A stretch of DNA of 64,000 nt from Streptomyces catenulae (GTDB lineage Bacteria > Actinomycetota > Actinomycetes > Streptomycetales > Streptomycetaceae). The DNA lies in NCBI RefSeq assembly GCF_000718015.1, contig NZ_JODY01000028.1, positions 21,326 to 85,325 of the forward strand, read 5' to 3'. Shown here one piece after another: positions 56,771-64,000 of the stretch. Position 1 is the stretch's first letter, and each line of letters opens with the position of its first letter. The notes beneath the pieces were generated by a model, which was not told the DNA's origin, made no database searches, and saw only the letters and a program-made list of their open reading frames with translations. The position numbers and the translations under genes were made by a program.

Positions 56771-59700
56771 ATGACGAATCAGTTCCACTTCGAGACAGCC
56801 GGTGCGCGCGGCGGTCAGGACGAGCCCATGGCGGTCGTCGGCCTGGCCTGCCGCCTGCCGGGTGCCGAGAACCCCGACGCCTTCTGGCGGCTGCTGGACA
56901 CCGGCTCCGACGCCATCACCCCCGTACCGCAGGGCCGGTGGCCGGGGGCGGACGGCGGCACGCCCGCCGCGGTCGGTGCGCGCCACGGTGGCTTCCTCGA
57001 CCACGTCGACACCTTCGACGCCGCCTTCTTCGGCATCGCCCCGCGTGAGGCCCGCACGGTGGACCCGCAGCAGCGCCTCGTTCTCGAACTGGCCTGGGAG
57101 GCGCTGGAGGACGCCGGTATCGTCCCGGCCGCGCTGCGCGACACCCGCACCGCGGTGTTCGTCGGGACCCTGCGCGACGATTACGCCGCGCTGCTCCATC
57201 TGCACGGCGAGGCGGCCGTCACCCAGCACACCATGGCGGGCGTCAACCGCGGGGTCATCGCGAACCGGGTCTCGTACCACCTCGGCCTTCGGGGCCCGAG
57301 CCTGACCGTCGACTCCGCGCAGTCCTCGTCGCTCGTAGCCGTGCATCTGGCCTGTGAGTCGCTGCGTGCGGGGGAGTCGGACGCAGCGCTTGTCGCCGGG
57401 GTCAACCTCAACCTCCTCGCCGAGGGCGCCGTCGTCGCGGAACGCTTCGGCGGCCTGTCCCCGGACGGCATGACGTACACCTTCGACGCACGGGCCAACG
57501 GCTTCGTCCGCGGTGAGGGGGGCGGCGCCGTCGTCCTCAAACCGCTGTCCCGGGCGCAGGCGGACGGCGACGCCGTGTACGGCGTGATCCACGGCAGCGC
57601 GGTCAACAACGACGGCGCGACCGCGGGGCTGACCGTGCCGGGGCAGGAGTCGCAGGAACGGGTGGTGCGCGAGGCCTACGACCGAGCGGGCGTCGCCACC
57701 GGCGCCGTGCAGTACGTCGAACTGCACGGCACGGGCACGCCGGTCGGCGATCCGATCGAGGCCGCCGCGCTGGGTGCGGTCCTCGGCGCGGGCCGCGCGC
57801 CCGGCGACGCGCTGCGCGTCGGCTCCGCGAAGACCAACGTCGGCCACCTCGAAGGCGCCGCGGGCATCGTCGGCCTGATCAAGACGCTCCTGGCGCTGCG
57901 CCACCGCCGCCTGCCCGCCAGCCTCAACTACCGCACCCCGCACCCGGCCATCGCCCCGGCCGCCATCGGCCTGGCGGTGCAGCGCGAGGCCGGCGACTGG
58001 CCCGCCCCCGACCGCCCGCTCCTCGCCGGCGTCTCGTCCTTCGGAATGGGCGGAACCAACGCCCACGTGGTGCTCGGTGAGGCCCCCGCACCGCTTCGGC
58101 CCGCCGCCCCCGCTGCGCGCGATGCGGCAGGACTGCTGCCCTGGGTGGTCTCCGGCCGCAGCGCGGCAGCGCTCCGCGCGCAGGCCGAGCGGCTGCGCAC
58201 CGCCGCCGCGGCCGACACCGCGCCCGGTCCGGTCGACGTCGGCTGGTCCCTCGCCGCCACCCGTACCGCCTTCGAACACCGCGCCGTGGTCCTCGCCGAC
58301 GACCGCGCGGGAATGCTGGCGGGCCTCGCCGCCGTGGCCGACGGTGTCCCCGCGGCGAAGGCCGTCGTCGGTACCGTCCGGCCCGGCACGACGGCGTTCC
58401 TGTTCACCGGGCAGGGTGCCCAGCGCCTCGGCATGGGCCGCGAGCTGCGGGCCGCGTTCCCCGTCTACGCCGCCGCCTTCGACGAGGTGTGCGCGGTGCT
58501 CGACCCACTGCTCGACCGGCCGCTCGCCGACGTCGTGGACCGGGGCGAGGGTCTGGACGACACCGCCTTCACCCAGCCCGCGCTCTTCGCCGTCGAGGTG
58601 GCGCTCCACCGCCTCGTCGCCTCCTGGGGCCTCACCGCCGACCGCGTCGCCGGGCACTCCGTCGGCGAGATCGCCGCGGCCCATGTCGCCGGGGTGCTCT
58701 CCCTCGGCGACGCCGCGCGGCTCGTCGCCGCCCGCGGCCGGCTGATGCAGGACCTGCCGCCCGGCGGCGCCATGGTCGCAGTCGGGGCGGCGGAGGCGGA
58801 GGTCGTGCCCCTGCTCGCGGGCCACGCGGACCGGGTGGCGCTCGCTGCCGTCAACGGCCCCCGCTCGGTGGTGCTCTCCGGCGCGCGGGATGCGGTCGAG
58901 GAGATCGCCGGGCAGCTCGCCGCCCGGGACCGCAAGACCCGGCGCCTGACGGTCAGTCATGCCTTCCACTCCCCGCTCATGGAGCCGATGCTGGACGACT
59001 TCCGCCACGTCGTCGACCGGCTGACGTTCCACGAGCCGCGGATCGGGGCGGTGTCCACGGTGACCGGCACCGCCGTGCAGCCGGGCCAGTGGTCGTCGCC
59101 CGCGTACTGGGTCGACCAGGTGCGCAGCCCGGTGCGGTTCCTCGACGCCGTCCGCACGCTGGAGGCCGAGGGCGCGGCCACCCTGCTCGAACTGGGCCCC
59201 GACGGTGTCTGCACCGCCATGGCCGCCGACGGTGTCCGCGACGCCGACGCCACCGCGCCGCTGGCCCTGCTGCGCCGGGACCGCCCTGAGGCCCGCACCC
59301 TGCTCGCCGGCGTCGCCGCGGCCTTTGTCCGCGGCACCTGCGTGGACTGGGCTGCCGTACACGCCGACGCCGGAGGCCGCCGGGTCGCACTGCCCACCTA
59401 CGCGTTCCAGCGCGAGCGGTACTGGCTCGACGGCCCGGCCCGCCCGGTGGCGGACGCCCCCGCCCCGCCGCCCGCGCCCGAGGCGGCCGCACCGCAGTCG
59501 CCGCCGGACCTGCCCGCCGTGCGCGATGTCACCGCCCTCGTCCTCGACCGCGTCACCGCGGTCCTCGAACTTCCGGAGGGCCGCCGCGTCGGGGTGCACA
59601 CCTCCTTCAAGGACCTCGGTTTCGACTCGCTGATGTCGGTGGAGCTGCGCAACGCCCTCGCCACCGCCACCGGCCTCCGCCTCCCCAGCGGACTCCTCTT

Positions 59701-62700
59701 CGACCGGCCGACGCCTGGCGCGCTCATCGCGCATCTGGAGAGCCTGCTGACCGGCGGGCAGGGGGAGGGCGAGCTGCGGGAGACGGCGGCCGCCGCCGAC
59801 GAGCCGATCGCGATCGTCGGGATGGCCTGCCGCTACCCGGGCGGCGTCGCCTCCCCGGACGATCTGTGGCGGCTGGTCGCCGACGGCACCGACGCGATCT
59901 CCGCGTTCCCCGCCGACCGCGGCTGGGACACCTCTCTGCACGACGACCCCGCACGCACTACCGTCCGCGAGGGCGGGTTCCTGCACGACGCCGCCCTGTT
60001 CGACAACGCGTTCTTCGGCATCTCGCCCCGCGAGGCGCTGGCCATGGACCCCCAGCAGCGCCTCCTGCTGGAGACCGCGTGGGAGGCGGTCGAACGCGCG
60101 GGCCTGGACGCCGCCGCCCTCAAGGGCTCCCGCACCGGTGTGTTCGTTGGCGCCACCCCGCTCGACTACGGGCCGCGGATGCACGAGGCGCCCGACTCCG
60201 TCGACGGCCATCTGCTGACCGGCACCACGCCGAGCGTCCTGTCCGGCCGCATCGCCTACCAGCTGGGTCTGCTCGGCCCGGCCGTCACCATCGACACGGC
60301 CTGCTCCTCCTCGCTGGTCGCGTTGCACATGGCGGTCCGCTCGCTGCGCTCGGGGGAGAGCGAACTGGCCCTCGTCGGCGGCGCCACCGTGATGGCGTCG
60401 CCCGGCATGTTCGTGGAGTTCTCCCGGCAAAATGGCCTCGCGTCCGACGGGCGGTGCAAGTCCTTCGCGGCGGCGGCGGATGGCACCGCCTGGGCGGAGG
60501 GTGTGGGTCTGCTGGTGGTGGAGCGGTTGTCGGACGCCCGCCGCAACGGCCACCGCGTCCTCGCCGTGGTACGCGGCAGCGCCGTCAATCAGGATGGTGC
60601 GAGTAATGGTTTGACGGCGCCGAACGGTCCGTCGCAGGAGCGGGTGATCCGTGCGGCGTTGGCGGATGCCGGTCTGTCGCCCGCTGAGGTGGATGCGGTG
60701 GAGGCGCACGGGACCGGCACGCGTCTCGGTGACCCGATCGAGGCGCAGGCGCTGTTGGCGACGTACGGTCAGGGCCGCGATGTCCAACACCCGCTGCTGC
60801 TCGGCTCGTTGAAGTCCAACGTCGGTCACGCGCAGGCTGCGGCAGGCGTCGGCGGCGTGATCAAGATGGTGGAGGCGATACGGCACGGCGCGTTGCCGAA
60901 GACCTTGCACGTGGAGGAGGCGTCGCCGCACGTGGACTGGTCCTCGGGCGCCGTGCAGCTGCTGGTGGAGGGGGCGGATTGGCCCTCCGTCGGACGCCCG
61001 CGCCGCGCCGGTGTCTCCTCCTTCGGGATCAGTGGGACCAACGCGCACGTGATTGTGGAGGAAGCCCCTGCCCAGGCGTCCGGGGAGGAGCCGGATGCGG
61101 TGCCGGTGCTCACCGCTCCGGCTCCCTTCCTGCTCTCCGCCCATGACGAGGGCGCTCTGCGGGCCCAGGCGGAGCGGTTGCGCGCGCATGTGAGGGACCA
61201 TCCCGAGCAGGACCTCGCGGACACCGGCTGGTCCCTCGCCACCACCCGCACCGCCCTGCGCAGGCGCGCCGCGATCACCGCCGCCGACACCGGCACCCTC
61301 CTTGACGGGCTCGACGCCCTCGCCCGCGGTGCGGCGGCCCCGAACCTGGTGACCGGCACCGCCGCCGAAGGCCGTACCGCGTTCCTCTTCACCGGCCAGG
61401 GCGCCCAGCGCGCGGGCATGGGGCGGGAGCTGTACGAGACGTCCGCCGTCTTCGCGGCGGCGCTCGACGAGGTGTGCGCCGCCCTCGATCCGCACCTCGA
61501 ACGGCCGCTGCGACAGGTGCTGTTCGCCGTCGAGGACAGCGCCGACGGCCGACTGCTGCATCGCACCGCCTTCACCCAGCCGGCCCTCTTCGCCGTCGAG
61601 ACCGCACTGTTCCGGATGCTCGCCCACCACGGCACGGAGCCCGACCTGCTGGCAGGCCACTCCATCGGCGAACTCGCCGCCGCCCACGCCGCCGGTGTCC
61701 TCTCCCTGCCCGACGCGGCCCGCCTCGTCGCCGCCCGCGGCCGCCTCATGGAGTCCGCCCGCGACGGCGGCGCCATGTTCGCCGTGGAAGCCGAGGAGAG
61801 CGAACTCGCCCAGGATCTGGCGGAGTTCGACGGGAGGCTGGCGCTCGCCGCCGTCAACGGTCCCACCTCCCTGGTGGTCTCCGGTGACGAGGCGGCGGCC
61901 ACGGAGCTGGGCGCCCGGTGGCGCGCCCGCGGCCGCCGTGTCCGCCGCCTGCCGGTCAGTCATGCGTTCCACTCGCCGCACATGGACGAGGTGCTGGAGG
62001 AGTTCCGCGCGGTCGCCGCCAGGCTGACCTTCCACACCCCGCGCATCCCCCTCGTCTCGACGGTCACCGGCGACCTCGCCGACACCGCCGACCTGACCTC
62101 GCCCGAGTACTGGGTCCGGCAGATCCGCCGCCCCGTGCGCTTCTTGGACGCTGCCCGGTCCCTGGCCCGGCACGGCGCCACCGTCTTCGTCGAGACCGGC
62201 CCGGACGCCGTACTCGCCCCGCTGACCCGCACCGCCCTGGGCACGGACGTCACCGTCGTCCCGCTGCTGCGCGCCGACCACCCCGAGACCGAGACGGTGA
62301 ACGCCGCTCTCGCGGCGGCCTGGGCAGGCGGCGCGCCGCTGGACGCCGCGGTCCGCCACCCCGGTGGCCGCCACATCGACCTGCCGACGTACGCCTTCCA
62401 GCGGGAGCGCTACTGGCTCGCCCCGCACAGCCCCGCGGACGCGCGCGGCCTCGGCCTCGACCCGGCGAACCATCCGCTGCTGCACGCCGCCGTGGAACTG
62501 GCCGGCCGCGACGGCCTCGTCCTCACCGGCCGCCTCGACCTGGACAGTCACCCCTGGTTGGCCGATCACGCCATCGCCGGTACGCCGCTCGTGCCTGCGA
62601 CGGCGTTCGTCGAACTCGCGCTGATCGCGGGCGGCCACTTCGGACTCGACCGGGTCGACGAACTGACCCTGGAGGCCCCGCTGCCCCTGCCCGACCAAGG

Positions 62701-64000
62701 CGCGGTGCGCGTCCAGGTCGCCGTGGGCGCCCCCGACGCCTCGGGCGCCCGCCCCGTGGAGATCCACGCCCGCCCCGACACCGGTCCGGGCCCGGCCCCG
62801 GCCTGGTCCCGGCACGCCTCGGGCACCCTCACCGCCGCGCCCGCGGACCCCGAGACTCCGGACGACCTGCGGCAGTGGCCGCCCACGGGTGCCGAAGCCA
62901 TCGCCCGGGAGGACGCCTACGACCGCCTCGCGGACCTCGGCTACGCCTACGGACCGGCGTTTCAGGGGCTCACCGGGATGTGGCGGGCGGACGGCGTGCT
63001 CCACGCCGAGGTGACCCTCCCCGCCGACCGCCACGAGGAGGCCACCCGCTACGGCCTCCACCCCGCGCTCTTCGACGCCCTCCTGCACCCGTTGGTGCTG
63101 CACGCCGCCAACGCGGCAGGCCCGGACGCCACCGGCACCATCCGGCTGCCGTTCGCCTGGACCGGCACCGCCCTGTACGCGACCGGGGCTCGCACCCTGC
63201 GGGTACGCGTCGCCCCGACCGGACCCGACCACTTCTCCCTGCACGCCACGGACGCCATGGGCCGACCCGTCATGACCGTCGCCGATCTGAGCCTGCGGCC
63301 GGTCGCCGCGGACCGCCTCGCCCCGGCGGCCAACCACCACGACGCCCTGTTCGACCTGGAGTGGGTGCCCCTCACCGCGCCCGAGTCACGCCCCGTCCGC
63401 CTCGCGATGACGACCGGCACGGCGGGTGACGGCGGACCGCGGCTGCCCGAACCCGACGGTGCCGACGCCGTATACGTCCGCGCGGAATCGCTCACCGCCC
63501 CCGCGCCGGACGCGCCGACCGCGGCCCGCCGTACCGCCGCCGCCTTCCTCGGCCTCCTGAAGGACTTCCTCGCCGACGAACGCCGCGCCGCCACCCGGCT
63601 GGTGCTCCTCACCCGGACGGCCACCGGCCCGGACGGCGACGCGGCCGCCGCGCTCGCCACGGCCCCGCTGCACGGACTGGCCCGTGCGGCGCAGTCCGAA
63701 CACCCCGGCCGCATCGTCCTCGTGGACACCGCCGACCCCCTCGACCCCGCCACCTCCACCGGCGCCCGGCAGCTGTCCGCCGCGCTGGCCACCGGCGAAC
63801 CCCACCTCGCACTGAACGCCGGTGAGATCCGCGCACCCCGGCTGCGCCGGGCGCCGCGCACGGACCATCCGAGCCCGTTCACCGGAGACCGGGCGCACCC
63901 GGTCCTGATCACGGGTGGTACGGGTGGGTTGGGTGCGTTGGTGGCGCGTCATTTGGTGGTGGTGCATGGGGTGCGGCGGTTGGTGTTGGTGAGTCGTCGA
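56771..64000 (+). CDS. Modular type I PKS: KSQ-AT-ACP loading module, then KS-AT-DH-KR (3' end beyond window)
   Basis: Frame open from ATG 56771 to the window edge (2410 codons, no stop). Loading module: KSQ (about 18-430) with DSAQSS, Gln184 replacing the Cys; AT with GHSVG Ser630 and HAFH at 730-733 (malonyl type); ACP with GFDSL Ser953. The KSQ decarboxylates malonyl-ACP to give an acetyl starter. Module 1: KS from about 1012 with DTACSS Cys1178; malonyl AT with GHSIG Ser1631 and HAFH at 1731; DH with [10 protein letters not shown] (His1933) and Asp2102 in FDALLH; then KR beginning TGGTGGLG at about 2381. No ER lies between DH and KR. The module should form an alpha,beta-double bond. Confidence 0.95.
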   Translation, partial: MTNQFHFETAGARGGQDEPMAVVGLACRLPGAENPDAFWRLLDTGSDAITPVPQGRWPGADGGTPAAVGARHGGFLDHVDTFDAAFFGIAPREARTVDPQQRLVLELAWEALEDAGIVPAALRDTRTAVFVGTLRDDYAALLHLHGEAAVTQHTMAGVNRGVIANRVSYHLGLRGPSLTVDSAQSSSLVAVHLACESLRAGESDAALVAGVNLNLLAEGAVVAERFGGLSPDGMTYTFDARANGFVRGEGGGAVVLKPLSRAQADGDAVYGVIHGSAVNNDGATAGLTVPGQESQERVVREAYDRAGVATGAVQYVELHGTGTPVGDPIEAAALGAVLGAGRAPGDALRVGSAKTNVGHLEGAAGIVGLIKTLLALRHRRLPASLNYRTPHPAIAPAAIGLAVQREAGDWPAPDRPLLAGVSSFGMGGTNAHVVLGEAPAPLRPAAPAARDAAGLLPWVVSGRSAAALRAQAERLRTAAAADTAPGPVDVGWSLAATRTAFEHRAVVLADDRAGMLAGLAAVADGVPAAKAVVGTVRPGTTAFLFTGQGAQRLGMGRELRAAFPVYAAAFDEVCAVLDPLLDRPLADVVDRGEGLDDTAFTQPALFAVEVALHRLVASWGLTADRVAGHSVGEIAAAHVAGVLSLGDAARLVAARGRLMQDLPPGGAMVAVGAAEAEVVPLLAGHADRVALAAVNGPRSVVLSGARDAVEEIAGQLAARDRKTRRLTVSHAFHSPLMEPMLDDFRHVVDRLTFHEPRIGAVSTVTGTAVQPGQWSSPAYWVDQVRSPVRFLDAVRTLEAEGAATLLELGPDGVCTAMAADGVRDADATAPLALLRRDRPEARTLLAGVAAAFVRGTCVDWAAVHADAGGRRVALPTYAFQRERYWLDGPARPVADAPAPPPAPEAAAPQSPPDLPAVRDVTALVLDRVTAVLELPEGRRVGVHTSFKDLGFDSLMSVELRNALATATGLRLPSGLLFDRPTPGALIAHLESLLTGGQGEGELRETAAAADEPIAIVGMACRYPGGVASPDDLWRLVADGTDAISAFPADRGWDTSLHDDPARTTVREGGFLHDAALFDNAFFGISPREALAMDPQQRLLLETAWEAVERAGLDAAALKGSRTGVFVGATPLDYGPRMHEAPDSVDGHLLTGTTPSVLSGRIAYQLGLLGPAVTIDTACSSSLVALHMAVRSLRSGESELALVGGATVMASPGMFVEFSRQNGLASDGRCKSFAAAADGTAWAEGVGLLVVERLSDARRNGHRVLAVVRGSAVNQDGASNGLTAPNGPSQERVIRAALADAGLSPAEVDAVEAHGTGTRLGDPIEAQALLATYGQGRDVQHPLLLGSLKSNVGHAQAAAGVGGVIKMVEAIRHGALPKTLHVEEASPHVDWSSGAVQLLVEGADWPSVGRPRRAGVSSFGISGTNAHVIVEEAPAQASGEEPDAVPVLTAPAPFLLSAHDEGALRAQAERLRAHVRDHPEQDLADTGWSLATTRTALRRRAAITAADTGTLLDGLDALARGAAAPNLVTGTAAEGRTAFLFTGQGAQRAGMGRELYETSAVFAAALDEVCAALDPHLERPLRQVLFAVEDSADGRLLHRTAFTQPALFAVETALFRMLAHHGTEPDLLAGHSIGELAAAHAAGVLSLPDAARLVAARGRLMESARDGGAMFAVEAEESELAQDLAEFDGRLALAAVNGPTSLVVSGDEAAATELGARWRARGRRVRRLPVSHAFHSPHMDEVLEEFRAVAARLTFHTPRIPLVSTVTGDLADTADLTSPEYWVRQIRRPVRFLDAARSLARHGATVFVETGPDAVLAPLTRTALGTDVTVVPLLRADHPETETVNAALAAAWAGGAPLDAAVRHPGGRHIDLPTYAFQRERYWLAPHSPADARGLGLDPANHPLLHAAVELAGRDGLVLTGRLDLDSHPWLADHAIAGTPLVPATAFVELALIAGGHFGLDRVDELTLEAPLPLPDQGAVRVQVAVGAPDASGARPVEIHARPDTGPGPAPAWSRHASGTLTAAPADPETPDDLRQWPPTGAEAIAREDAYDRLADLGYAYGPAFQGLTGMWRADGVLHAEVTLPADRHEEATRYGLHPALFDALLHPLVLHAANAAGPDATGTIRLPFAWTGTALYATGARTLRVRVAPTGPDHFSLHATDAMGRPVMTVADLSLRPVAADRLAPAANHHDALFDLEWVPLTAPESRPVRLAMTTGTAGDGGPRLPEPDGADAVYVRAESLTAPAPDAPTAARRTAAAFLGLLKDFLADERRAATRLVLLTRTATGPDGDAAAALATAPLHGLARAAQSEHPGRIVLVDTADPLDPATSTGARQLSAALATGEPHLALNAGEIRAPRLRRAPRTDHPSPFTGDRAHPVLITGGTGGLGALVARHLVVVHGVRRLVLVSRR

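Noticed and set aside
56723..63340. 2205-residue open frame on the minus strand
   Set aside because: It is the antisense shadow of the PKS gene. Long antisense frames are common in GC-rich DNA with strong third-position bias, and its composition (Gly/Arg/Gln-rich, no domain) is not protein-like.
1..64000. CRISPR arrays, rRNA operons, plasmid or chromosomal origins
   Set aside because: No regularly spaced repeats of CRISPR size, no rRNA-like sequence, no DnaA-box cluster or parS-like series seen by eye.

Overview
The window is very GC-rich, has strong third-position GC bias, many GTG starts, 4-base ATGA/GTGA gene overlaps and rare TTA codons. This points to an actinomycete, most likely Streptomyces or a close relative, and to a chromosome-arm-like region rich in secondary metabolism, regulators and decayed mobile DNA. 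No rRNA, tRNA or CRISPR array was seen.

1-9.4 kb is mixed accessory DNA: the 3' end of a LysR regulator, a GNAT acetyltransferase, an MFS exporter preceded by a degenerate MbtH-like gene and a collapsed NRPS relic, an NmrA/NTF2 pair divergent from a TetR gene with a tandem palindromic operator, an aminoglycoside-phosphotransferase-like gene bracketed by inverted IS5-type transposase remnants, and an ArsR/MFS pair.

9.7-26.9 kb is a compact NRPS/PKS locus whose genes overlap or nearly abut: discrete PCP, C-A(Leu)-PCP, KS-AT(dead)-ACP, C-A(Ser-like)-PCP, type II thioesterase, MbtH, stand-alone A (Thr-like), C-PCP-C, F420/FMN luciferase-like oxidoreductase, then an orphan LuxR-type regulator. 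No terminal thioesterase is fused to the line, the AT of the PKS module has lost its catalytic serine, and two carrier proteins have no A domain in cis. The line must therefore use trans-acting AT and A activities.

27-39.4 kb is a spacer with a small secreted protein, a NUDIX/DUF4406-like pair divergent from a DeoR gene, RidA, a TetR/FAD-monooxygenase pair sharing a CGAACNNGTTCG operator, an FKBP 3'-end fragment whose last 33 bp are repeated 2.5 kb away beside a truncated integrase, a small operon with an M15-peptidase-like Tat protein lacking zinc ligands, GlxA and DJ-1 family genes, and a Tn3-type transposase relic.

39.5-64 kb appears to be a second biosynthetic locus, running off the right edge. 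It has two SARP-type activators, each with a TTA codon (predicted bldA control), a second type II thioesterase, an acyl-CoA-dehydrogenase-fold flavin monooxygenase and a flavin reductase, a flavin amine oxidase, an imine-reductase-like enzyme with its TetR, a class III aminotransferase, two NTF2/SnoaL-fold proteins, and a modular type I PKS with a KSQ-AT-ACP loading module followed by KS-AT-DH-KR. The combination of PKS, aminotransferase, imine reductase and flavin oxidases suggests a polyketide-derived cyclic-imine or piperidine/indolizidine-type alkaloid. That is inference from gene content; the product is not known from sequence alone.
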